This document shows, piece after piece, positions 16,186 through 23,541 of a stretch of 64,000 nucleotides of DNA. The position numbers and the translations under genes were made by a program. Below the pieces are notes generated by a model. That model searched no databases. It saw only the letters and a list, made by a program, of their open reading frames with translations, and had not been told where the DNA came from. This DNA comes from Coralloluteibacterium thermophilum (GTDB lineage: Bacteria; Pseudomonadota; Gammaproteobacteria; Xanthomonadales; Xanthomonadaceae). Location of the stretch: positions 47,446-111,445 of the forward strand of contig NZ_JBHSGG010000007.1 of NCBI RefSeq assembly GCF_042654365.1. The letters run 5' to 3'. Each line of letters opens with the position of its first letter. The stretch's first letter is position 1.

Positions 16186-16794
16186 TCAGAACAGTTCGAC
16201 CGAGCCCGCCGGCGGAGCGGACACGAGCCGGTCGCGGTAGGCCCGCTCCTCGGCGCGCACCGCGTCCTCGTGCGCGTGCGGGAGCTGGCGCACCAGCGCA
16301 CGGCCGGTCTCGGGGAAGAAGGCGACCTTGCGCGGATGGATGCCGCCGAGGTCCTTGGCGAGCACGGGAATGCCCTCGGTCTGCAGGTAGGCGAGCACGA
16401 ACTGCGCGTTGCGCGTGCCCACCGGCGTGCTGGTGAAGCCCTGCAGCACGTTGCCGCCGCCGAAGACCTTGGCCTCCAGGCGGTCGCGGCGGGCGCCGCG
16501 CACCAGCAGGGCGTTGATCAGCAGTTCCATCGCGTGGCTGCCGTAGCGCGCCGGGGCGCCGCCGCCGATGTCGCCGTCGGGCAGCATGAAGTGGTTCATG
16601 CCGCCGATGCGCATCACCGGATCGCGCAGACAGGCGGCCACGCAGGAACCGAGCACGGTGGTGAGGGCGACGCCCGGCTCGCCCACGTAGTAGTCGGCTG
16701 GCAACAGCTTGGTCGCGCGCACGCGCAGGCCCACGTCGAAGTAGGTGCGCGCGGCGTCGCGCTGCGCGCCCGACGGGGCCACCCGCGCGCTCAT
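16186..16794 (-). CDS. cheD: Chemoreceptor glutamine deamidase CheD
   Basis: CheD deamidates specific receptor glutamines. The 202-residue protein contains the catalytic Cys in TTVLGSCVAACLRDP and His in GGMNHFMLPDGD, plus FGGGNVL and GTRNAQFV, all typical of the family. Its ATG overlaps the cheR stop (ATGA, 16794-16791). The C terminus, AGSVELF, shares its last four residues with the receptor encoded two genes downstream, which suggests a common docking peptide. Part of the cheW-R-D-B order characteristic of Che2/F7-type clusters. Confidence 0.95.
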   Translation of the reverse strand: MSARVAPSGAQRDAARTYFDVGLRVRATKLLPADYYVGEPGVALTTVLGSCVAACLRDPVMRIGGMNHFMLPDGDIGGGAPARYGSHAMELLINALLVRGARRDRLEAKVFGGGNVLQGFTSTPVGTRNAQFVLAYLQTEGIPVLAKDLGGIHPRKVAFFPETGRALVRQLPHAHEDAVRAEERAYRDRLVSAPPAGSVELF

Positions 16795-17648
16795 GCCGCG
16801 CCTGCAGTGCGCGCGGCGCGGCGGTAGACGGTGTGGCCGGTGAGGGTGAGGAGGTCGCCCGCGTGGAAGAAGCTCTCGGAGTGCCCGGCGAAGAACAGGC
16901 CGTCCTCCGCGAGCATCGGCGCCAGCCGCTGCAGGACCGCGCGCTGGGTCGGCTTGTCGAAGTAGATCATGACGTTGCGGCAGAAGATCGCGTCGAAGGG
17001 GCCGCCCACGTCGTAGCGCTCGGCCAGCAGGTTGAGCGGCGCGAAGCGCACCAGGGCGCGCAGCTCGGGCTTGACCCGGCACATGCCCTCGTTGGCGCCG
17101 GTGCCGCGCTGGAAGAAGCGCCGCTGCCGCTCCGCGGAGAGACCCTTGATCCGCTCCAGCGGGTAGACGCCCCGCGCCGCGGTCTGCAGCACCTGGGTGT
17201 CGATGTCGGTGCCGACGATCTCCACCGGCGGCGCCAGGGTGCCCATCGCCTCGCAGGCGGTGATCGCCAGCGACCACGGCTCCTCGCCGGTCGAGGCCGC
17301 GCAGGACCAGATGCGCAGGCGGCGGCCGCGGCGGGCCTCCAGGTGGCGCGCGAGGATGTCGAAGTGGTGCGCCTCGCGGAAGAACGAGGTGAGGTTGGTG
17401 GTGAGGGCGTTGGTGAACGCCTCCCACTCCGCGCCCTCGTCGCGTTCGAGCGCGTCCAGGTAGTCGGAAAAGCTCGCGATGCCGGTCGCGCGCAGCCGGC
17501 GCGACAGGCGGCTGTAGACCATGTCGCGCTTGCTCGGCGCCAGCGCGATGCCGGCGCGGGCGTGGATCAGGTCGCGGATACGGCGGAAGTCGCGCTCGGA
17601 GAACGCGAACTCGCGGGCACGCTCGCGCTCGTCGAGGCCGACGCTCAT
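16791..17648 (-). CDS. cheR: Chemoreceptor methyltransferase CheR
   Basis: CheR uses S-adenosylmethionine to methylate receptor glutamates. The 285-residue protein has the helical N-terminal domain (FSERDFRRIRDLIHARAGIAL) and the Rossmann-like methyltransferase domain (LRIWSCAASTGEEPWSLAI, IVGTDIDTQVL, DAIFCRNVMIYFDKP, FFAGHSES). The beta-subdomain that binds WxxF receptor tails in this family fits the three WQEF-tailed proteins encoded upstream. The ATG at 17648 lies 29 bp after cheW; the stop overlaps cheD. Confidence 0.97.
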   Translation of the reverse strand: MSVGLDERERAREFAFSERDFRRIRDLIHARAGIALAPSKRDMVYSRLSRRLRATGIASFSDYLDALERDEGAEWEAFTNALTTNLTSFFREAHHFDILARHLEARRGRRLRIWSCAASTGEEPWSLAITACEAMGTLAPPVEIVGTDIDTQVLQTAARGVYPLERIKGLSAERQRRFFQRGTGANEGMCRVKPELRALVRFAPLNLLAERYDVGGPFDAIFCRNVMIYFDKPTQRAVLQRLAPMLAEDGLFFAGHSESFFHAGDLLTLTGHTVYRRAARTAGAA

Positions 17649-17677
17649 CGTGGACGGTCCGGGTACAGCCGCCCGTG

Positions 17678-18160
17678 TCAGGCGGCGTCCTCGAACAGCG
17701 ACATGTCGGTGCTGCCGACCAGGCGCTCGATGTCGATCAGGATCAGCATGCGCTCGCCGACGACGCCGATGCCGCTGAGGTAGCGCGTGTCGACGGCGCT
17801 GCCCAGCTCCGGGGCGGGGCGCACCTGCTCGGCGGTCAGCGCGGTCACGTCGGAGACGCCGTCGACCACCATGCCGACCACGCGGCCCTGCACGTTGAGC
17901 ACGATCATCACCGTGAACTCGTCGTAGCGGACCTCGCCCAGCTTGAACTTGATGCGCAGGTCCACCACCGGGACGATGGTGCCGCGCAGGTTGATGACGC
18001 CCTTGATGAACTCCGGCGCATCGGGAATGCGGGTGACGCCGTCGTAGCCGCGGATCTCCTGCACCTTGAGGATGTCCACGCCGTACTGCTCGCTGCCGAG
18101 ATCGAAGGTGAGGTACTCGGCGGACTCGGCCGCGGCGACGGCTGCGTTGGTCTGACTCAT
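17678..18160 (-). CDS. cheW: Chemotaxis coupling protein CheW
   Basis: CheW links receptors to CheA in the signalling array. The 160-residue protein shows the canonical pattern EYLTFDLGSEQYGVDILKVQEIRGYDGVTRIPDAPEFIKGVINLRGTIVPVVDLR with a C-terminal ILIDIERLV. The ATG at 18160 follows a TGGAG ribosome site. It is the first gene of a unit cheW-cheR-cheD-cheB-receptor controlled by the sigma-28 promoter at 18213-18239. Confidence 0.97.
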   Translation of the reverse strand: MSQTNAAVAAAESAEYLTFDLGSEQYGVDILKVQEIRGYDGVTRIPDAPEFIKGVINLRGTIVPVVDLRIKFKLGEVRYDEFTVMIVLNVQGRVVGMVVDGVSDVTALTAEQVRPAPELGSAVDTRYLSGIGVVGERMLILIDIERLVGSTDMSLFEDAA

Positions 18161-18212
18161 GACGCTGGCTCCAGGATGCTGGGGGGACTGGCGGGAGGTT
18201 CGCCTTTCCCCC

Positions 18213-18239
18213 TTATCGGCAGGAAGCGGCCGGGGTTTA
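18213..18239 (-). promoter_or_regulatory. FliA (sigma-28) promoter of cheW operon
   Basis: On the minus strand TAAACCCC-N11-GCCGATAA: the -10 is a perfect match to the enteric sigma-28 box and the -35 keeps TAAA with exact 11-bp spacing. It lies about 53 bp upstream of the cheW ATG. Confidence 0.85.
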
Positions 18240-18262
18240 GCGGCCCCGCCAGGCGGGGCCGC
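18240..18262 (-). terminator. GC hairpin after the receptor gene
   Basis: A perfect 10-bp stem (CGGCCCCGCC / GGCGGGGCCG) with a minimal loop, 43 bases after the receptor stop at 18305 and abutting the -35 box of the cheW promoter. No U tract follows, so termination may be inefficient. Confidence 0.6.
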
Positions 18263-18304
18263 GGGAGGCGGGCGCGACGGCCGCGCCCGCCCGTGCCCCG
18301 GGGA

Positions 18305-20587
18305 TCAGAACTCCTGCCACTCGCCGTCGGCCTCGGCGAGGGCCGGCTGTGGCGCCGGCTTCGGCGCACGCGCGGGCGCAGGCCGCGCCGCCGGGGCCTG
18401 AGCCGGGGCCGTTTCCGCCTGGGCCCTGGCGGCCGGCCTGGGCGCAGGCTTCGGCGCCGGCGCGGCCGGGGCCGGGGTCTTCACGGCCGGCTGGACCGTC
18501 GCGCCCTGCACGAGCCGGAACACGGCCACCGCCTGGGCCAGGCCGCCGGCCTGCTCCTCCAGGCTGCGGGCTGCGGCGCTCGCCTCCTCGACCAGGGCCG
18601 CGTTCTGCTGCGTCACCTCGTCCAGCTGCATGACCGTCCGGTTCACCTGGTCGATGCCGGAACTCTGCTCCGCCGATGCGGCAGTGATCTCGCCCATGAT
18701 GTCGGTCACCCGCTTCACCGAGGTGACGATCTCGCCCATCGTGGTGCCGGCGCGGTGCACCAGGCTGGATCCCAGCTCCACCTTCTCGGCCGAGTCCTCG
18801 ATCAGCGTCTTGATCTCCTTGGCCGCATCCGCCGAGCGCTGGGCCAGAGAACGCACCTCCGAGGCCACCACCGCGAAGCCGCGGCCCTGCTCGCCCGCGC
18901 GCGCGGCTTCCACCGCCGCGTTCAGCGCGAGGATGTTGGTCTGGAACGCGATCCCGTCGATCACGCCGATGATGTCGGCGATCCGCTTCGACGATTCGCT
19001 GATCGCGCCCATCGTCGTCACCACCTCGTCCACCACCCGGCCGCCGGCCTCGGCCACGTCGCCGGCACCGACCGCGAGCTGGTTGGCCTGGCGCGCGTTC
19101 TCGGCGTTCTGGCGGACGGTGGAGGTGAGTTCCTCCATGGAGCTGGCGGTCTCCTCCAGCGAAGCCGCCTGCTGTTCCGTGCGGCTGGAGAGGTCGGCGT
19201 TGCCCGAGGCGATCTCCCCGGAGGCGGTGTTGATGGTCTCCACCGAGTCCTTGATGCCGCGCACGATGCCCGTGAGCTGCGCGACGGTGCGGTTGGCGTC
19301 GGCGGCCAGCCTGCCGAAGGCGCCCTGGTATTCGCGCTCCACCCGCTGGGTCAGGTCGCCGTCGGCCAGCGCGCCCATGATCCGGCCCACGTCGCTCAGG
19401 CCGGCGTCCGCCTCCTGCATCAGGCGGTTGAGCGCCGCCACCATCTCGCGGAAGGCGTACTGGTACTTCGCCTCGTCGCCGCGCTCGCTGAAGTCGCCGC
19501 GCGCGGCGGCGTCGGCCAGGGCCTTGATCTGCAGGTTGACCGCGTCGAGGTTCTGCTTGGTCGCCCGCATGGCCTCGGTGATCGCCGCCTTCTCGCCCGG
19601 CAGGTCGCGCATGTCCTCGGAGAGGTCGCCGATGGCGTAGCGCTGCGCGAGGCCGGCCATCTCGTTCATCACGACGATGTGCGAATCGACCAGGGCGTTG
19701 GTGTTGGCGGCCATCTCGCCGTAGGCGCCGCGGAAGGCGGCCGCGTCGATGCGATGGCTGATCTCGCCGGCGTCGTGGCGCGCGCCCATCTCGAGCTGGG
19801 CGCGGCTGTACTCCTGCAGCGTGCTCTGCATGCGCTGCATGCTCGCCAGCAGCTGGCCGGTCTCGTCGCGGGACTCGATGTCGATCCGGCTGTCGAAGCG
19901 GCCGTCGGCGATCGCCGCGGATACCGCCGTCGCCTGGCGGAGCGCGCGGCCCATGCGGTAGGCCAGGAAGGCGCCCGCGCCGAGGGCGATGAGGATGGCC
20001 GCCACGGTCAGCGCGCCGAGCAGGACGCGGCTGCTGCGGAAGGTGGCGTCGGCGGCGGCGATGCGCGCGTCCATCCGCTCGCGGTCGTGGGCCGCCAGTG
20101 CGTCGAGCGCCTCGAAGGCGGTGCGGCGCAGCGGCCTCGACTCGCCGTCGGAGATCAGTGCGGCGGTCTCGTAGTCGCCCGCGCCGGCCGCCTGGAGGAG
20201 CCGCGACGAGGCGTCGAGATAGGCCTGGATCGCGGCCCTGGCGGCGTCGTAGCGGTCGCGGTCGGTGCCCGCCGAGATGTTCTCGGCGTAGGCGTTGCGT
20301 GCCGCGGCGATGGCCTGCTCCATGGCGGCGACGCGGCCGGTGTACTCGTCGTAGTTCTGCGTGGCGAGCAGGGACAGCTCGTAGGTGCGGAGCTCGCCCA
20401 GGTAGCCGCGCAGGTCGCCGATCGCCTGCACCTGCGGGACGTTGACCGTCACGACGTAGCTCGCGTCCGCGTTCGCCTGGGTGAGGCGGTTCACCGCCGT
20501 GACACCCAGGGTCAGGGTGAGCAGGGCCGCCAGCGAGATGCCTGCCAGCAGCTTGCGGGTGATGGAGAGGTCGTTGAACCAGCGCAT
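18305..20587 (-). CDS. Methyl-accepting chemotaxis protein with 4-helix-bundle sensor and WQEF tail
   Basis: A 760-residue transmembrane receptor. TM1 is about 12-33, a periplasmic 4HB_MCP-type helical bundle 35-185, TM2 186-207, then HAMP, and a long intermediate region with repeated HAMP-like helices (to about 440). The signalling domain carries VIDGIAFQTNILALNAAVEA near 555, matching the E. coli-type 36-heptad class. A Pro/Ala-rich linker leads to the C-terminal GEWQEF, a CheR/CheB tether. The ATG at 20587 (MRWFNDLSI) is chosen; the upstream open frame is not receptor-like. Its core is nearly identical in DNA to the receptor at 26500-28908. It follows the porin gene by 79 bp, so may share its transcript. 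Confidence 0.95.
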   Translation of the reverse strand: MRWFNDLSITRKLLAGISLAALLTLTLGVTAVNRLTQANADASYVVTVNVPQVQAIGDLRGYLGELRTYELSLLATQNYDEYTGRVAAMEQAIAAARNAYAENISAGTDRDRYDAARAAIQAYLDASSRLLQAAGAGDYETAALISDGESRPLRRTAFEALDALAAHDRERMDARIAAADATFRSSRVLLGALTVAAILIALGAGAFLAYRMGRALRQATAVSAAIADGRFDSRIDIESRDETGQLLASMQRMQSTLQEYSRAQLEMGARHDAGEISHRIDAAAFRGAYGEMAANTNALVDSHIVVMNEMAGLAQRYAIGDLSEDMRDLPGEKAAITEAMRATKQNLDAVNLQIKALADAAARGDFSERGDEAKYQYAFREMVAALNRLMQEADAGLSDVGRIMGALADGDLTQRVEREYQGAFGRLAADANRTVAQLTGIVRGIKDSVETINTASGEIASGNADLSSRTEQQAASLEETASSMEELTSTVRQNAENARQANQLAVGAGDVAEAGGRVVDEVVTTMGAISESSKRIADIIGVIDGIAFQTNILALNAAVEAARAGEQGRGFAVVASEVRSLAQRSADAAKEIKTLIEDSAEKVELGSSLVHRAGTTMGEIVTSVKRVTDIMGEITAASAEQSSGIDQVNRTVMQLDEVTQQNAALVEEASAAARSLEEQAGGLAQAVAVFRLVQGATVQPAVKTPAPAAPAPKPAPRPAARAQAETAPAQAPAARPAPARAPKPAPQPALAEADGEWQEF

Positions 20588-20666
20588 CGCGTTATGTCCT
20601 GAAGTCGTCTTGTGTGTGCTGCGGTCGTGTCGTCGGCGCGGCCCATGCCGCGCGGCCGCATGCGGA

Positions 20667-21851
20667 TCAGAAGTAGAACTGGGCACGCAGGCCGAGCACC
20701 GCCGGGTCGGCGGTCTCTCCGCCGCGACGGCTGCGCGCGTGCACGTAGTTGGCCTGGAGCTTGAGGTTGCGGCCGAGGTACCAGTTCATGCCCAGGGTCC
20801 AGTCGGACTGGGTGCCGCCGGCCACGGCGCCGTCGTCGAGGTCGAGGTGGCTGTAGCGCAGCAGCAGCTCCACCTGGTCGCCGTCGCCGGCCGTCGGGTT
20901 GCCGGCATGGCCGCCGTAGGTGCGCGAACCGCCGGTGAGCATCCAGCTGCCGAACACGTAGCCGCCCCGGCCGCGCACGTCCTGGCCTTCGCGGCGCACG
21001 TCGATTCCGAGCAGCTCGCCCTGCAGCGACCAGGGCCCTGCGATCCACAGCGCCTCGATGCCGCCGCGGTGCACGGTCTCCACGCCCGCGAGGGTTCCGG
21101 TATCGACCAGCCGCACCGGCGTCAACCCGGCCTCGGGCCGTGCACGCAGGCGCAGCGTGTCGGCGTCGGGACGTTCGCGGCTGGCGGCGACGCCGAGGTG
21201 GAGGACGTCGCCCGGCGCGTTGCGCGGCACCCAGGCGGCGCGCCCCGCGACGGTCTGGCCGTGGTTGTCGCCCTCGAGGTCGTGCCCCGCGAAGCCGGAC
21301 ACGCCGACCAGGTAGCCGGGCCGCTGCAGGGCCCATTCCACGCCCGTCCGCCGGCCGGCGTACACCGCCTGGACCGGCAGCGCCTGTTCGAGGAAGGGTG
21401 CCGCCCGCACCGGGGACACGGCGTCGAAGCCGACCGGCGTCTTGAAGTAGCCGATCCGCACGCTGCCGAGATCGCGGCCGAGCAGCCCCTTGCTGTGGAG
21501 CCGGACCAGGGTGTCGGTCCAGGCACGTCCCTCGAGGTCGTACTGCACCATGACCTCGTAGTGGCCCGGCCGGCGCAGGAAGACGCCGGTCTCGCGCCGG
21601 CGGAAGCCGGTCGCGTCCTCGAACCGGCCGTCGGGATCGCGATGGAAGCTGTTGCTGTCGTACACCCAGTTCGCGCTCAGGCCCAGCTCGACCTCGCCCG
21701 CGCGGAATGCGGGCGCGAGGTCCGGCCAGGCACGGGCCGTGTCGGGGACGAGGAGCAGCAGGCCGAGGAGGGCGATGGCGCCGCAGGAGGGACGCGACGA
21801 CCAGGTTTGCAGGGGATCCTTCCCGCGCCGGAACAACGATATGGAGGGCAT
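20667..21851 (-). CDS. Outer-membrane porin, OprO/OprP type
   Basis: A 394-residue outer-membrane beta-barrel. A signal peptide (about 25-42, GAIALLGLLLLVPDTARA) precedes the mature protein. Amphipathic strands alternate throughout (VELGLSANWVYDSNSF, VRIGYFKTPVGFDAVSPVR, FLEQALPVQAVYAGRRTGVE) and the chain ends LRAQFYF with the terminal Phe needed for barrel assembly. The GYFKTPVG...FLEQAL pattern is that of phosphate/polyphosphate-selective porins. The ATG at 21851 is preferred to an upstream TTG at 21887. It sits inside the chemoreceptor cluster, upstream of a receptor and behind a sigma-28-like promoter, so it may be expressed with motility. Substrate unknown. Confidence 0.85.
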   Translation of the reverse strand: MPSISLFRRGKDPLQTWSSRPSCGAIALLGLLLLVPDTARAWPDLAPAFRAGEVELGLSANWVYDSNSFHRDPDGRFEDATGFRRRETGVFLRRPGHYEVMVQYDLEGRAWTDTLVRLHSKGLLGRDLGSVRIGYFKTPVGFDAVSPVRAAPFLEQALPVQAVYAGRRTGVEWALQRPGYLVGVSGFAGHDLEGDNHGQTVAGRAAWVPRNAPGDVLHLGVAASRERPDADTLRLRARPEAGLTPVRLVDTGTLAGVETVHRGGIEALWIAGPWSLQGELLGIDVRREGQDVRGRGGYVFGSWMLTGGSRTYGGHAGNPTAGDGDQVELLLRYSHLDLDDGAVAGGTQSDWTLGMNWYLGRNLKLQANYVHARSRRGGETADPAVLGLRAQFYF

Positions 21852-21913
21852 ACGGGGAGCCGCGCGCGGCGGCGGATCGGAGGACAAGGGCCCGCAGGGG
21901 ACGTTCCCGTCCT

Positions 21914-21940
21914 GTATCGACCCGGAGGCGGCCGACTTGA
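21914..21940 (-). promoter_or_regulatory. FliA (sigma-28)-like promoter of the porin gene
   Basis: Minus strand TCAAGTCG-N11-GTCGATAC; spacing is exact, -35 keeps T-AAG, -10 differs from GCCGATAA at two positions. About 55 bp before the porin ATG. Confidence 0.6.
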
Positions 21941-21996
21941 GGCTTTTTCACGAAAACGTCATGTTTACGGAGTAGAGCAGCCCGCCGCAGACAGAG

Positions 21997-22016
21997 GCGG
22001 CGCCCGGAGGCGCCGC
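21997..22016 (-). terminator. Hairpin downstream of the shortened receptor gene
   Basis: Perfect 8-bp stem GCGGCGCC / GGCGCCGC with a CGGA loop (TCCG on the transcript), 62 bases after the stop of the shortened receptor. No U tract. Confidence 0.5.
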
Positions 22017-22077
22017 ATGCGGAGGAGCGCGACGGGGCGCACGGCCGGCCCGGCCGCCGCGCCCCTTCGGTCCGGAC

Positions 22078-22767
22078 TCAGAACTCCTGCCACTCGCCAT
22101 CGGCCTCGGCAAGGGCCGGCTGCGGCACCGGCTTCGGCGCGCGTGCGGGCCGTGCCGCCAGGGCCGGACCCGTTTCCGCCCGGGCCCTGGCGGCCGGCCG
22201 GGGCGCGGGCGTCGGTGCGGACGCGGTCGGCGCCTTCGGCGCCGCCTGCGGGGCCGTCTCCTGCGCGCCGGTGCGGAACACCGCCACCGCTTCGGCCAGC
22301 ACGGTCGCCTGCGCGTCGAGCGCCTGCGCCGCGGCGCTCGCTTCCTCGACCAGGGCCGCGTTCTGCTGGGTGGTCTCGTCGAGCTGGCTGACCGTGCGGC
22401 TGACCTGCTCGATGCCCGACGCCTGCTCCGCGCTCGCCGCGGTGATCTCGCCCATGATGTCGGCGACGCGCTTCACCGAGGCCACGATCTCCGACATCGT
22501 CGCGCCGGCCCGGCCCACCAGCTCCGAGCCGGTGGCGACCTTGTCCACCGAGGCACCGATCAGGTCCTTGATCTCCTTGGCCGCGTCCGCCGAGCGCTGC
22601 GCCAGCGCGCGCACTTCCGTGGCCACCACCGCGTTCACCCGCGCGTCGTACGCGCGGCGCGCCTGCCGGTCGATCAGGAATGCGAGAAGGGCCAGCACCA
22701 GGACGAGCGCCGCGGTGAGCAGCAGCGACAACTTGGTACCGATGGACAAGCGGGACAACGCGTGCAT
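22078..22767 (-). CDS. Internally deleted methyl-accepting chemotaxis protein (membrane anchor + tail half)
   Basis: A 229-residue protein starting MHALSRLSIGTKLSLLL. Residues 13-35 are one transmembrane helix; at about 48 the sequence jumps into the descending half of a receptor hairpin (TEVRALAQRSADAAKEIKDL). Missing are the periplasmic domain, TM2, HAMP, the ascending helix and the CheA/CheW-binding tip. Kept are the second methylation helix (EQVSRTVSQLDETTQQNAAL), the Pro/Ala linker and the C-terminal GEWQEF. The frame is intact and the ATG has a good ribosome site (AGAAGGA, 7 bases before). Its core matches the receptor at 23542 and its tail the one at 18305. It may be a working CheR/CheB tether, a pseudogene, or an assembly collapse of paralogues. 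Confidence 0.7.
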   Translation of the reverse strand: MHALSRLSIGTKLSLLLTAALVLVLALLAFLIDRQARRAYDARVNAVVATEVRALAQRSADAAKEIKDLIGASVDKVATGSELVGRAGATMSEIVASVKRVADIMGEITAASAEQASGIEQVSRTVSQLDETTQQNAALVEEASAAAQALDAQATVLAEAVAVFRTGAQETAPQAAPKAPTASAPTPAPRPAARARAETGPALAARPARAPKPVPQPALAEADGEWQEF

Positions 22768-22953
22768 GACAGATCCTTCTAGAGAGTGATTCGGTGTCGG
22801 CAGGCCGCGCACGCCGGGACTGCCGGCGTGGGCCTGGTTCTCGATTCGAGCGGTCGCGCTGCCGGCGCGGGAACGCATCCCGGCCCTGGGCCTCGCCCGG
22901 CTGGTGTCGGCACGCTCCGTTTCGGCCCGGACACCCGGCGCTTCCGCACTACG

Positions 22954-22974
22954 CGGGCAGGCTCCGCCTGCCCG
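22954..22974. other. Hairpin in the leader of the shortened receptor
   Basis: Perfect 8-bp inverted repeat CGGGCAGG / CCTGCCCG with a five-base loop, inside the predicted transcribed leader about 190 bp before the start codon. Role unknown. Confidence 0.5.
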
Positions 22975-23078
22975 TCGCCGCGATCGGCACGTCGTGCGTG
23001 CCGCTCTTGCGCCCCGCCGCCGACGCGACCGTCGTCCGGTCGCCACGGGACGGCATGCGGGGGCCGGCCTCTCCGCGG

Positions 23079-23105
23079 TTATCGGCGCGGACCCGGCAAT
23101 CTGTA
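23079..23105 (-). promoter_or_regulatory. FliA (sigma-28) promoter upstream of the shortened receptor
   Basis: Minus strand TACAGATT-N11-GCCGATAA: perfect -10, -35 matching 6 of 8 positions of TAAAGTTT, exact spacing. It lies about 310 bp before the ATG at 22767, unusually far compared with the 45-60 bp seen at the other sigma-28 sites. Confidence 0.7.
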
Positions 23106-23492
23106 CAAAACGTGATCGCCATCGCATTTCCGTTGTGCTTCCAGTCACTTTCGGAAGCAGCGGCGATGGCGAACCGACCGGAGATGGGTCCGCGCCGCGG
23201 CAGGCAGCGCCTCGCCACGAACACGTCCGCCCGCCGGGCTCGCAGCCTTATCGACCGGATCCGGCCTGGATTGAGATCGCCATCAGAACGAAAAGGATCA
23301 CGCAGCGCGGATTGTTACAGCTCTGCGTACACCGCCCCTCGTCCAAGGCCGGAACCGGGACACGCGACGGACAAGGACGGATGGCGTTGCGCGCGGCCCG
23401 CCGTCCGGGCGCGGAACGGGGAAGCCGTCCGTGGGACGGGCGGGCAGGCGGCGGCGAACCGCCAGCGTCCGCGGTCGACCGTCCCCTAACGC

Positions 23493-23516
23493 AAAGCGGC
23501 GCCGAAGCGCCGCTTT
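23493..23516 (-). terminator. Terminator hairpin with UUCG loop after the PAS receptor
   Basis: Perfect 10-bp stem AAAGCGGCGC / GCGCCGCTTT; on the transcribed strand the loop is TTCG, a very stable tetraloop, and the stem ends in TTT. It is 25 bases after the receptor stop at 23542. Confidence 0.8.
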
Positions 23517-23541
23517 GGGATGCCACCGGGGATGGCGTGGA

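Larger units (their letters stand above)
22768..23492. other. 725-bp space with no convincing gene
   Basis: No open frame here has family similarity on either strand. It contains a sigma-28 promoter (23079-23105) and a hairpin (22954-22974), which would give the shortened receptor a leader of roughly 300 nt. The stretch near 23100-23330 is slightly less GC-rich than its surroundings. Confidence 0.5.

Noticed and set aside
20588..20666. Possible sigma-28 box (GCCGACGA) before the receptor at 18305
   Set aside because: No TAAA-like -35 at the right distance; the gene more likely shares the porin transcript.
22768..23148. Upstream extension of the shortened receptor frame
   Set aside because: Arg/Ser-rich product without receptor features; the ATG at 22767 has a strong ribosome site and is followed at once by a normal receptor TM1.
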